From an uncultured Prevotellaceae bacterium (GTDB taxonomy: Bacteria > Bacteroidota > Bacteroidia > Bacteroidales > Bacteroidaceae): 64,000 nt of DNA. Shown one piece after another: positions 1 through 8,207 of the stretch. Position 1 is the stretch's first letter. Each line of letters starts with the position of its first letter. Both the position numbers and the translations under genes were made by a program. The stretch is from NCBI GenBank assembly GCA_902790625.1, contig CADASP010000016.1, forward strand, positions 1 through 64,000, read 5' to 3'. The notes under the pieces are model-generated. The model saw only the letters and a list, made by a program, of their open reading frames with translations. It ran no database searches and was not told the DNA's origin.

Positions 1-128
1 GACGGCGGCATTGACGGTCATGTTTCACCCAAGAGCATTGCTGCTCCTGCTTCTTGTACTACTTCTGTCTATGTAAGCTTCTCAAAGAACTCTTTTCTTT
101 CGTGCTCCACAGGTCTTTCCTGTTTTGC
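1..128 (-). other. Transcribed leader at window edge, possibly of an rRNA operon
   Basis: Leftward sequence downstream of a consensus promoter. It has no convincing reading frame and contains a TTCTTTGAGAAG stretch and GTAGTACAAGAAG, which resemble the untranslated leaders in front of 16S genes of Bacteroidetes as I remember them. The gene itself would lie left of the window. This is inference from promoter strength and leader style; a structured leader of another transcript is equally possible. Confidence 0.35.
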
Positions 129-133
129 GGGTG

Positions 134-164
134 CAAAGGTACGACTATTTTTCGAACCGCCAAA
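134..164 (-). promoter_or_regulatory. Leftward Bacteroidetes-type promoter
   Basis: On the minus strand TTTG (164-161), 19 nt, then TACCTTTG (141-134). The region just upstream (165-215) is very A/T-rich with long A and T runs, like an UP element. This is the best-matching promoter in the window. Confidence 0.75.
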
Positions 165-733
165 ATATTTTGGATATTTTTTTCATATTTCTTCAAAAAA
201 AATTTTTTCGCTTGACAAACATCAGAGGGGCCATAGATTTCTCATTATATTATATACGCGCGCGCAAGAAATTTCCAGCACTACAAGCGGTAGCCAATAC
301 TTGAAACAGCCCTTGACGGAGCCTACGAAAACGATGCGGCGACAGGGGGGAGGAAAACCAGCATATAGCGGTCGAAAAAATGGTGGCGCTTTTTGAAAAT
401 TTGGTGGCGCTTTTTGAAAATCCCAGGCCGTGGGATTTTTTTGTTCCATTGCGACAAAGTCAACGGTCAAGAAACTAAAGGAAAAATGATTATCCGCATT
501 CTGCCGTAAGTGACCTTGAAAGGGGGGGCCAGCACAATAGCCAAGGGCACGCCATATCCCAAGAATGGCAGGATTTGCATCGACACTGGACGACAAGCCC
601 CTGTGGGCAACTCGGCTTTCCTGCCCCAAACGCAAAAAAACGCTAAAAAAACGGGCTATTTATAACACCGTTTAATTATTATATGTAACTTTGCATCGAT
701 ATTGTACATATTTTAAATTAAAACCAATTAGTT
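142..733. other. Noncoding stretch between divergent transcripts
   Basis: No supported gene. It holds a CG-dinucleotide run near 257-266, a 21-bp tandem repeat at 381-421 (unit beginning TGGTGGCGCTTTTTG, two copies) directly followed by a hairpin with T-run at 420-443 (arms ATCCCA/TGGGAT). A minus-strand open frame at 222-635 has no recognisable protein features. Confidence 0.6.
686..693 (+). promoter_or_regulatory. Promoter -7 element (TAACTTTG)
   Basis: TAACTTTG fits the Bacteroidetes -7 consensus TAnnTTTG and lies 41 nt before the start codon of the secreted protein at 734. A clear TTTG -33 box at the expected distance is not visible; only TTTA-like sequences are. Confidence 0.6.
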
Positions 734-2575
734 ATGAAGAAAACTTTACGCTTTTCCATTCTCAGCATGTTGCTGATGCTGTGTGGCACCGCCTTTGCCG
801 ATGAGGTGACCATCAGCGCTGCCGACATGCAAAATGCCGCAACAGAGGCAACTACTGTCAATGGCATTACCTTCCTGGCCGAGAAGAACAACGGCTCGAC
901 AGCTCCCACCTTCAACGCCAATGCCGGAGATTTCCGCATCTACGCCAAGGGCACGCTGACGGTGTCGGCCGAGCAGAACATCACCAAGATGGTGTTCAAC
1001 ATCTCTACCCAAGGCAAGAAGCGTCTGGCTCCCATCACGGCATCTGTGGGTGCCATCGCCGAGCAGGCTGCTGGCGATGAGACCGTCACTTGGAGTGGCG
1101 AGGCCACGGGCATTGTGCTCACCGTGGGCGACAAGGCCAACTACGGTTCCGACGGCGAGAGCAAGGCCGGCCAGTTCGACTTTGAGAGCGTGACCATCAC
1201 CCTGGGTGAGGGCGCTGTTGTAGAGACAAAGGCCGCCAAGCCCGTCATCACCCCCAACGGTGGCTCATTTGCCGACCAGCAGGAGGTGACCATCACCGCT
1301 GCTGCCGGTGCAAAAATCTTCTACGCCCTCAACGATGCCGCCTTCGGCGAGTACACCGCTCCTTTTGTGCTGACCGAGACCACCACCGTGAAGGCATACG
1401 CTTATGACGAGACCAAGGACGTGAAGCAGAGCGAGACCGTGGAGGCCACCTTCACGAAGCAGAGTGTGGTGACGGCCACCTGTCAAGATGTCATCAACGG
1501 CCAGGATGGCGTTGTCTATCAGGTGAAGGGCAAGTGCACCAACATCTTGAACACCACCTACGGCAACTGGGACCTGGAAGACGAGACCGGCACCATCCGC
1601 ATCTATGGCACGCTCGACGCTGAGGGCAACACGAAGAACTTCGCCAGCTTAGGCATCGAGGTGGGCGACATCGTCACCGTACAGGGTCCGAGGAAGGACT
1701 ACAACGGCACCATCGAGCTGACCGACGTCACCGTCATCAGCATCGAGAAGGGTTCCACCCCCGGCCCCAATCCTGAAGAAGTGGTTGTAGGCACCTGCCA
1801 GGATGTCATCAACGGAACCGACGGCACCATCTTCCAAGTGAAGGGCAAGTGCATCGAAATCCTGAACACCACCTACGGCAACTGGGACCTGCAAGACGAG
1901 ACGGGCACCATCCGCATCTACGGCACGCTCGACGCTGAGGGCAACACGAAGAACTTTGCCAGCTTAGGCATCGAGGTGGGCGACATCGTCACCGTGAAAG
2001 GTCCGAAGAAGACCTATGGCGAGACCATCGAGCTGACCGACGTCACCGTCATCAGCATTGAGAAGGGTTCTGGTCCCGTACCCGAAATCGAAGAGATCAG
2101 CGTGGGCAAGGCCCTGCAAATCATCGATGGCCTGGCCGATGGTGCCAAGACCGAGAAGGAATACGACGTCACTGGCTACATCGTGAACATCAAGGAGATT
2201 TCTCCGAAGGTGGGCGACGAGGGTTATGGCAATGCCACCTACGAAATCAACGACGAGGCCGGCGTGCTTGAAGACGCCCTCACCGTCTATCGTGGCTACT
2301 ATCTGAACAACGAGTACTTCACCGCCGAGGACCAGATTGCCATCGGCGACAAGGTGGTGGTTCGCGGCAAGCTGCAGCGCTATGTGAAGAACGGCGAGAT
2401 GACCCCCGAAGTGGCTCAGGGCAACTATATCGTGGAGAAGGGCACTGCCACAGCCATCAGCCATCTGAATGCTGAGGCCGAGAGCGGCATCATCTACAAC
2501 CTGCAGGGCCAGCGCGTGATGCAGGCCACGAAGGGTCTCTACATCATGGGCGGCAAGAAACTGCTGAAGAAATAA
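734..2575 (+). CDS. Secreted multidomain protein with duplicated OB-fold-like repeats
   Basis: 613 aa. Residues 1-22 form a signal peptide (MKKTLRFS... ending GTAFA). Residues about 25-165 are an uncharacterised beta-rich region; about 168-240 match the chitobiase C-terminal-like repeat (starts [11 protein letters not shown], ends VKAYAYDE). Residues about 247-341 and 352-446 are two nearly identical copies of a domain (CQDVING... [16 protein letters not shown] ... VISIEKGS) that looks like an OB-fold nucleic-acid-type domain; a third, diverged copy spans about 455-575. The last 30 residues ([10 protein letters not shown] ... [10 protein letters not shown]) resemble the Prevotella C-terminal tail thought to act in outer-membrane export or anchoring. 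Function unknown; likely surface or secreted. It stands alone, with its own promoter at 686 and a terminator at 2601. Confidence 0.85.
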   Translation: MKKTLRFSILSMLLMLCGTAFADEVTISAADMQNAATEATTVNGITFLAEKNNGSTAPTFNANAGDFRIYAKGTLTVSAEQNITKMVFNISTQGKKRLAPITASVGAIAEQAAGDETVTWSGEATGIVLTVGDKANYGSDGESKAGQFDFESVTITLGEGAVVETKAAKPVITPNGGSFADQQEVTITAAAGAKIFYALNDAAFGEYTAPFVLTETTTVKAYAYDETKDVKQSETVEATFTKQSVVTATCQDVINGQDGVVYQVKGKCTNILNTTYGNWDLEDETGTIRIYGTLDAEGNTKNFASLGIEVGDIVTVQGPRKDYNGTIELTDVTVISIEKGSTPGPNPEEVVVGTCQDVINGTDGTIFQVKGKCIEILNTTYGNWDLQDETGTIRIYGTLDAEGNTKNFASLGIEVGDIVTVKGPKKTYGETIELTDVTVISIEKGSGPVPEIEEISVGKALQIIDGLADGAKTEKEYDVTGYIVNIKEISPKVGDEGYGNATYEINDEAGVLEDALTVYRGYYLNNEYFTAEDQIAIGDKVVVRGKLQRYVKNGEMTPEVAQGNYIVEKGTATAISHLNAEAESGIIYNLQGQRVMQATKGLYIMGGKKLLKK

Positions 2576-2600
2576 GAGAATTCACGTTCCACACACATCC

Positions 2601-2638
2601 AATCCCATGGAGGCAAGTGCTTCCATGGGATTTTTTTC
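2601..2638 (+). terminator. Rho-independent terminator
   Basis: Hairpin with 10-bp arms (ATCCCATGGA / TCCATGGGAT), loop of 10 nt and a T7 run, 26 nt after the stop of the 613-aa protein. Confidence 0.85.
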
Positions 2639-2648
2639 GTCAAAATAC

Positions 2649-2679
2649 TTGTCTATTATTATAATAATGTGTAACTTTG
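2649..2679 (+). promoter_or_regulatory. Promoter of first GH95 gene
   Basis: TAACTTTG at 2672-2679, with a CTTGT sequence about 20 nt upstream as a weak -33 box; 29 nt before the start codon at 2709. The position also argues against the longer upstream start at 2607, which would read through the preceding terminator. Confidence 0.65.
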
Positions 2680-2708
2680 CCAAAGAAATAACCCAACACG
2701 CTATCACA

Positions 2709-5162
2709 ATGAGGAAACAATTGCTTTCACTACTGCTGCTGGCCGCCACAGCATGGCCTGAGACCGTGGCGCAGCAAGCCCCCATGACGCTGTGGTACGA
2801 CCGTCCCGCCCAGTATTTCGAGGAGTCGCTGCCCCTTGGCAACGGTCGCTTAGGCGCACTCGTCTATGGCGACCCACAGGAAGACATCATCCAGCTCAAC
2901 GACATCACGTTATGGACGGGCAAGCCCATCGACCGCACGGAGGACGCTGGTGCCAGCCGATGGATTCCTGAGATAAGGAAGGCCCTCTTTGCCGAGAACT
3001 ATGCGCTGGCCGACTCGCTGCAGCTGCACGTGCAGGGCCACAACTCGTGCCACTATCAGCCATTGGGCACGCTGACGATAAAAAGCCTCCTCCCTGCCGC
3101 CACCAGCTCCTACCGCCGCCAGCTGAGCCTCGACTCGGCCCTGGCCTGCGTCAGCTACCAGCAGGGCGGCGTCGGCTATCGGCGCGAATACCTTGTCTCG
3201 GCACCCGACAGCCTCATCGCCATCAGCCTCACCGCATCCAAGGCAGGACAACTGAACTTGGAGTTGAGCCTCAGCTCCATCCTTCCACACGATGTGAAGC
3301 CCAGCGGCAGACAAATCCTCAAGATGCAGGGCCATGCCGATGGCGACGAGGCAGAAACCATCCACTTCTGTACTTTGCTGAAAGTGGAGACCAACGGAGG
3401 CGAGGTGAGATTCGTCGACAACACGCTGCAGTTGAGGAATGTGAACGACGCGGTGGTCTATGTGGTCAACGCCACCAGCTTCAATGGCTTCGACCGCCAT
3501 CCCGTCAGCGAGGCATCGCCCTACACCGACCAGGCTTTCAACCAGATTAGGCGTACTTATTACGACAGCTACGAGGAGGTGCGCCGCCGCCATGTGGACG
3601 ACCACCAGCAGTTCTTCAATAGAGTGAAGCTGCAGCTCGGTGGGAATGGGGAGGCTTCGGGCCTCTCCTATCAGGACAGAATCAAGACGATTCCCACCGA
3701 CAGCTTGGTGAAGAGCTACAACAGCGGCCACACTGCCGCCGACCGCTACTTGGAGGCGCTCTATTTCCAGTACGGGCGCTACCTGCTCATCGCCTCCTCG
3801 CGCACCCCCGGCGTGCCCGCCAACCTGCAAGGCCTGTGGAACCCACATCAGTGGGCTCCGTGGCGCGGCAACTACACCATCAACATCAACCTGGAAGAGA
3901 ACTACTGGCCCGCCTTCAACTGCAACCTGGCCGAGATGGCCATGCCCCTCGACGGCTTCGTGACGGCGCTGGCCGAGAACGGGCGATACACCAGCGAGAA
4001 CTACTACGGCATACACCGAGGCTGGAGCGCCGGCCACAACAGCGACATCTGGGCCATGGCCAACCCCGTGGGCGAGAAGAACGAGAAGCCCGAATGGGCC
4101 AACTGGCCGATGGGCGGTGCCTGGCTGGTGGAGACACTGTGGGAGCGATACCTCTTCACGCAGGACGCAGACTATCTGCGCCGCGTAGCCTACCCGCTGA
4201 TGAAGGGGGCCACCACCTTCTGCCTCGACTGGCTCATCCCCAACCCCCACAACCCGCAGGAGCTTATCACCGCGCCGAGCACATCGCCTGAGAACGAGTA
4301 CGTGACCGACCGTGGCTACCACGGCATGACCTGCTATGGCAGCACCGCCGACATGGCCATCATCCGCGAGCTGTTCATCAACACCCTGCAGGCTGCCCGC
4401 CTTGTAGGCGACGATTCCATCGTCGCAGAAATAGAGAAAGCCCTGCCCCGCCTGCACCCCTACACCATCGGCAAGGAGGGCGACCTGAACGAGTGGTACC
4501 ACGACTGGCGCGACTTCGACCCCAAGCACCGCCACCAGAGCCACCTCATCGGCCTTTACCCCGGCAGCCACCTGAACAGCCCGGAATATCCGGAGATTCC
4601 AGATAATCTGGATAATCCGGGCAAGAGCGCACAGCTCCTCGCCGCCTGCGAGCAGACCCTCATCCAGAAGGGCGACAAGACCACGGGCTGGAGCACTGGC
4701 TGGCGCATCAACCTCTGGGCGCGGCTGCACAAGGCCGACCAGGCCTTCCACATCCTGCAGAAGCTGCTCACCTACGTCAGCCCCGACAACTACCGAGGCC
4801 CCGACCGCCGTCGGCCTGGCGGAGGCACCTATCCCAACCTGTTCGACGCCCATCCGCCCTTCCAAATCGACGGCAACTTTGGCGGCACGGCTGGCATCTG
4901 CGAGATGCTGCTGCAGTCGTCGGTGGTGGATGGCCGATGCGCCATGCAGCTCCTGCCCGCCCTGCCCCAGCAGTGGGCCGATGGCGAGGTGAGCGGCCTC
5001 TGCGCCCGTGGTGGCTTCGAGGTGAGCATGAAATGGCGTGGCGGAAGGGTGACAGAAGCCAGCATCAAAGCCAAGAAGAGCGGTAGCGTGGACATCCTGC
5101 TCAACGGAACGAAGCAAACGCTACAGTTGAAGGCCGGAAAAGCGAAGAAACTGAAACTGTAG
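2709..5162 (+). CDS. GH95 alpha-L-fucosidase (secreted)
   Basis: 817 aa from the ATG at 2709. Residues 1-22 are a signal peptide ([16 protein letters not shown]...). The GH95 hallmarks are in order: [23 protein letters not shown] near the N-terminus, NLQGLWNP (about 372), YTININ (about 389, the paired Asn that position the water in characterised GH95 enzymes), the SPENEY segment with the catalytic Glu (about 527), and [12 protein letters not shown] (about 720, with the active-site Asp). The family cleaves alpha-1,2-L-fucosyl (in some members alpha-L-galactosyl) residues by inversion. The enzyme is probably periplasmic or outer-membrane associated. Oddity: residues about 621-639 ([15 protein letters not shown]) are encoded by a low-complexity ATTCCG/ATAATCCG-type stretch like the intergenic repeat at 6178-6252, where relatives have a shorter loop. 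A second GH95 and a GH29 gene follow within 9 kb. Confidence 0.93.
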   Translation: MRKQLLSLLLLAATAWPETVAQQAPMTLWYDRPAQYFEESLPLGNGRLGALVYGDPQEDIIQLNDITLWTGKPIDRTEDAGASRWIPEIRKALFAENYALADSLQLHVQGHNSCHYQPLGTLTIKSLLPAATSSYRRQLSLDSALACVSYQQGGVGYRREYLVSAPDSLIAISLTASKAGQLNLELSLSSILPHDVKPSGRQILKMQGHADGDEAETIHFCTLLKVETNGGEVRFVDNTLQLRNVNDAVVYVVNATSFNGFDRHPVSEASPYTDQAFNQIRRTYYDSYEEVRRRHVDDHQQFFNRVKLQLGGNGEASGLSYQDRIKTIPTDSLVKSYNSGHTAADRYLEALYFQYGRYLLIASSRTPGVPANLQGLWNPHQWAPWRGNYTININLEENYWPAFNCNLAEMAMPLDGFVTALAENGRYTSENYYGIHRGWSAGHNSDIWAMANPVGEKNEKPEWANWPMGGAWLVETLWERYLFTQDADYLRRVAYPLMKGATTFCLDWLIPNPHNPQELITAPSTSPENEYVTDRGYHGMTCYGSTADMAIIRELFINTLQAARLVGDDSIVAEIEKALPRLHPYTIGKEGDLNEWYHDWRDFDPKHRHQSHLIGLYPGSHLNSPEYPEIPDNLDNPGKSAQLLAACEQTLIQKGDKTTGWSTGWRINLWARLHKADQAFHILQKLLTYVSPDNYRGPDRRRPGGGTYPNLFDAHPPFQIDGNFGGTAGICEMLLQSSVVDGRCAMQLLPALPQQWADGEVSGLCARGGFEVSMKWRGGRVTEASIKAKKSGSVDILLNGTKQTLQLKAGKAKKLKL

Positions 5163-5195
5163 GGATTTCCCCAGCAAGAAATAGGGATTTATCCC

Positions 5196-5226
5196 TTGCC
5201 CACTACCATGATAATATGTAATTTTG
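5196..5226 (+). promoter_or_regulatory. Promoter of lipoprotein gene
   Basis: TTG core at 5196-5198, about 20 nt, then TAATTTTG at 5219-5226; 30 nt before the start codon at 5257. Confidence 0.65.
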
Positions 5227-5256
5227 CAACCGTGAACCCTTAATACGTGAAGCGAT

Positions 5257-6078
5257 ATGAAAAAAGTAATGATGTTGATGATAGGCATCTGCCTTCTCTT
5301 GGGCAGCTGCGGCACATACGAGGGCACCGGTGCCTACACCGGCGCACAGTTTGGGCACATACTCGGCTCGGCCGTCGGTGGCATTGCCGGTGGCTGGCGA
5401 GGCCATGAGATTGGCTCCATCGTGGGCACCGTGGGCGGTGCTGCCGCCGGAGCAGCCATCGGCGCAGCTGCCGACCGCCGACAGGAAGAGCGCGTGGAGC
5501 GCCGCATGGTGGCACGCCAGCGCGCCCAGCAGGAGCAGCGCCAAGCTGCCACCAGCGGATATGGCAACTATGGGCAGGGCAACGGCTATGACCAGAGTGG
5601 CTACGACCAGAGCGGCTACGACCCACAGATGCGTGGCGACGACCGCATCACCTTCGACAACAGCAGCTCCGACTATCCCACCGACAACGGCGTCTCGACC
5701 ACCATGCCTGCCAACCGCTTCTACAGCGGGCCGTCGCTCTCCATCCGCAACGCTGGCATCTACGAGGACGCTCGCGATGGTGTGCTCACGCGCGGCGAGA
5801 GCTGCAAGGTGATTTTCGAGATTGTGAACAATGGCGACGAGACGGCCTACAACGTCTTCCCCTTGGTCGAGGAGGCCACGGGCAACCGCCACATCCACAT
5901 CTCGCCCAACCTGCGCATCGAGAGCATCGCACCCCACCAGGCCGTGCGCTACACCGCAGCCCTCACCGCCGACCGCCGACTGCGCAACGGCCAGATACAG
6001 GTGCGCGTGGGCGTGGCTCTGGGCGACCAGGTCATCAAGTCGCAGACCCGCCTCTTCGCCCTGCCCACAAGGAAGTGA
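5257..6078 (+). CDS. Glycine-zipper lipoprotein
   Basis: 273 aa. Lipoprotein signal: hydrophobic residues 4-15 and lipobox LGSC with Cys 18. Residues about 24-72 are a glycine-zipper segment (AVGGIAGG, GSIVGTVGGAAAGAAIGAAA) able to pack into membranes. Residues 73-100 are Arg/Gln-rich, 103-125 carry short NGYDQSGYDQSGYD repeats, and about 155-273 form a CARDB/Ig-like beta domain (LSIRNAGIYEDARDG ... IFEIVNNGDETAYN). Likely an outer-membrane or periplasmic envelope protein; exact role unknown. Single-gene unit with its own promoter and a strong terminator shared with the convergent acyl-CoA synthetase gene. Confidence 0.8.
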   Translation: MKKVMMLMIGICLLLGSCGTYEGTGAYTGAQFGHILGSAVGGIAGGWRGHEIGSIVGTVGGAAAGAAIGAAADRRQEERVERRMVARQRAQQEQRQAATSGYGNYGQGNGYDQSGYDQSGYDPQMRGDDRITFDNSSSDYPTDNGVSTTMPANRFYSGPSLSIRNAGIYEDARDGVLTRGESCKVIFEIVNNGDETAYNVFPLVEEATGNRHIHISPNLRIESIAPHQAVRYTAALTADRRLRNGQIQVRVGVALGDQVIKSQTRLFALPTRK

Positions 6079-6110
6079 GGGGTGGAGGAAGTGAAACCTC
6101 TACGCAAAAG

Positions 6111-6168
6111 AACGGGGCCGCCTTTTGGTTGGATTTCTTAGGAAATCTGACCAAAAGGCGGCCCCGTT
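6111..6168. terminator. Bidirectional terminator between convergent genes
   Basis: Perfect 19-bp inverted repeat (AACGGGGCCGCCTTTTGGT and its complement) around a 20-nt loop that itself can pair (GATTTC/GAAATC); A-run on one side, T-run on the other. It lies between the lipoprotein gene and the leftward acyl-CoA synthetase. Confidence 0.9.
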
Positions 6169-6177
6169 TTTGGCTCC

Positions 6178-6252
6178 GAATTTTCCGAATTATCCGAATA
6201 TTCCGATTATTCCGAAATTTCCGAATTATCCGGAATCCCCGGAATTTCCGCC
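6178..6252. repeat. Low-complexity TTCCGAATTATCCG-type repeat
   Basis: About eight imperfect copies of a 7-9 bp unit (TTCCGAATT, ATCCGAATA, TTCCGATTA) in a row between the terminator and the stop codon of the acyl-CoA synthetase gene. The same sequence style appears inside the first GH95 gene. Confidence 0.8.
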
Positions 6253-6260
6253 AGCCATGC

Positions 6261-8072
6261 TTAATCCTCGTACATGCGCTCTATCTCCTTGCGATAGTTC
6301 TCGTTGAGCACGCGACGCTTGATTTTCAGCGTGTTGGTCAGCTCGCCGCGCTCCAATGAGAAGGGTTGTGGCAGCAGCGTGAAACGCTTCACCTGCTCGT
6401 AGAGCGCCAACTGCTGTTGCAGGGTGTCGATGCGCTCCTGCAGCATGCGGCACACCTGCGCATTCTGGCACAAGTCCTGACGGCTGCTGAAGGCGATGCC
6501 ATGCTCGCGCGCATAATCCTCCAGCAGGCGATATTCGGGGATGATGAGGGCCGACACATACTTGCGCTGGTCGGCGATGATGGCAATCTGGTCGATATAT
6601 TTGTCGACGAGCAGCTTCGACTCAATCATCTGCGGAGCGATATACTTGCCGTTGCTGGTCTTGAAAAGATCCTTGATGCGGTCTTTCAGAAACAGCTCGC
6701 CATCCTTCATGTAGCCGCTGTCGCCGGTGCGGAAGTAGCCATCGTCGGTAAACGACTGTCGGGTCAGGTCGTCGCGGTTGTAGTAGCCTCGGGTGATGGT
6801 GGGGCCTTTCAGCAGAATCTCGCCCTCGTCGCTGATGCGGATGCTGATGCCGCTGATGGGCCTTCCCACGCTGCCCACGGTGTAAGGCTCGTCGAGATGG
6901 TCGCAGCTCACGGTGGCCAGGCTCTCGGTGAGACCATAGCCCACCATCATGTTGATGCCGATGGAATGGACAAATTCTTCCACATGCGGACTCACCGTGG
7001 CCCCTGCCGTGGGGAAGAAATGGGCGTTCTCCAAGCCCAGCTCGCGGCGCACCAGCGAGAACACGGTCTTGTTCAGCATCTTATATTCCAGATGCAGCGC
7101 CACGGGCGGTCGCTTGCCATGGGACAGGTATTCAATGTTGTGGCGGCGCCCCACGTCGAGCGCATGCTTAAACAGGCGTCGCTTCATGCTGCTGCTGGCC
7201 TCAATCTTCTCCTGCACGCCCATGTAGACCTTCTCCCAGAAGCGGGGCACGGCACTCATGCACGTGGGGTGCGTCTCGCGCATGGTCTGCTGCACCTCCA
7301 AGGGGTTGGTGTTCACGATGAGGCGTGCGCCCTTGGTGATGCACAGTATTTTCCATCCCTTCTCGAAGATATGCGTGAAGGGCAGGAAGTTGAGCACACG
7401 GTCGTCCTCGTCCACGGGCACGCACTTGGCGTTGGCCTCCATGGCGGCATGATACTGCCCCACGGTGAGGATGACGCCCTTCGAGTCGCCGGTGGTGCCG
7501 CTGGTGTAGAGGATGTTGGCCACGTCGTCCATGGTGGCCTGACTGGTCAGGGTGTCCACCTCGCTCTGCCGTGGCAGCCCTTCGCCCAGTCGCAGGAAGT
7601 CGCTGAAGCGCATAGTGGTGGTGTCGCCATCGGCAATGCTCACGGCAGGGTCGAAGACGATGATGCGCTCCAAGGTGCGGCAGGTGGCGAAGACGCGGCG
7701 CGCCTTCTCATACTGCATCTGCTCGCCCACGAAGATGAAGCGTATCTGCGCATCGTTGATGATGAACTGAATCTGCTGCTCGGAGCTGGTGGCATAGAAG
7801 GGGATGGTGACGGCACGGATGCCCCACGCCCCAAAATCGGTGAAGAGATACTGCACTGAGTTCTGCGAGAACACGCCCACGTTCTCTTGCACCTTAACGC
7901 CCAGGTTGAGCAAGGCGTTCGACACCAGTTTCACCCGGCTCGAGAAATCATTCCAAGAGTAAGACTTCCATTGGCGCGAGCCAAAGTCTTTGTAGATGAG
8001 CGCCTCGCGCTGGCCCAACTGGGCAGCGACATCGTGAACCAGACGCGACAAATGGGTGTTCACTTGTTTCAT
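6261..8072 (-). CDS. Long-chain acyl-CoA synthetase (AMP-binding, FadD/FAA1 type)
   Basis: 603 aa. Activates fatty acids to acyl-CoA with ATP through an acyl-adenylate. ANL-family motifs: P-loop-like YTSGTTGDSKG (about residue 190), GYGLTES (about 378), and the hinge/C-terminal region DSGYMKDGELFLKDRIKDLFKTSNGKYI (about 475-503; the Arg and Lys here bind AMP and the acyl chain). Length and motifs match the cytoplasmic or membrane-associated long-chain group. Transcribed alone from a divergent promoter facing the second GH95 gene. Confidence 0.92.
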   Translation of the reverse strand: MKQVNTHLSRLVHDVAAQLGQREALIYKDFGSRQWKSYSWNDFSSRVKLVSNALLNLGVKVQENVGVFSQNSVQYLFTDFGAWGIRAVTIPFYATSSEQQIQFIINDAQIRFIFVGEQMQYEKARRVFATCRTLERIIVFDPAVSIADGDTTTMRFSDFLRLGEGLPRQSEVDTLTSQATMDDVANILYTSGTTGDSKGVILTVGQYHAAMEANAKCVPVDEDDRVLNFLPFTHIFEKGWKILCITKGARLIVNTNPLEVQQTMRETHPTCMSAVPRFWEKVYMGVQEKIEASSSMKRRLFKHALDVGRRHNIEYLSHGKRPPVALHLEYKMLNKTVFSLVRRELGLENAHFFPTAGATVSPHVEEFVHSIGINMMVGYGLTESLATVSCDHLDEPYTVGSVGRPISGISIRISDEGEILLKGPTITRGYYNRDDLTRQSFTDDGYFRTGDSGYMKDGELFLKDRIKDLFKTSNGKYIAPQMIESKLLVDKYIDQIAIIADQRKYVSALIIPEYRLLEDYAREHGIAFSSRQDLCQNAQVCRMLQERIDTLQQQLALYEQVKRFTLLPQPFSLERGELTNTLKIKRRVLNENYRKEIERMYED

Positions 8073-8099
8073 AATGTTCTCTATTTAACAATATCCATG

Positions 8100-8107
8100 C
8101 AAAGATA
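8100..8107 (-). promoter_or_regulatory. Promoter -7 element of acyl-CoA synthetase gene
   Basis: TATCTTTG on the minus strand, 27 nt upstream of the start codon. It is part of a divergent promoter pair with 8162-8169. Confidence 0.65.
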
Positions 8108-8161
8108 CAAACTATTATTCAGAAATCCAAAAAAAATGGCCGAAAATCGACAAAAATTATT

Positions 8162-8169
8162 TACCTTTG
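8162..8169 (+). promoter_or_regulatory. Promoter -7 element of second GH95 gene
   Basis: TACCTTTG, 38 nt before the start codon at 8208. No clear TTTG box at the usual distance; the upstream region is A-rich. Confidence 0.6.
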
Positions 8170-8207
8170 CAGCAGTATCCAACAAAAAGTAAACAAACCA
8201 TACTATT

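Noticed and set aside
222..635. 137-aa open frame on the minus strand
   Set aside because: It crosses a tandem repeat and a terminator hairpin, has no recognisable domain or start signal and lies in an A/T-rich spacer.
2607..2708. Longer N-terminus for the first GH95
   Set aside because: It would translate the terminator and promoter region; the signal peptide begins at 2709.
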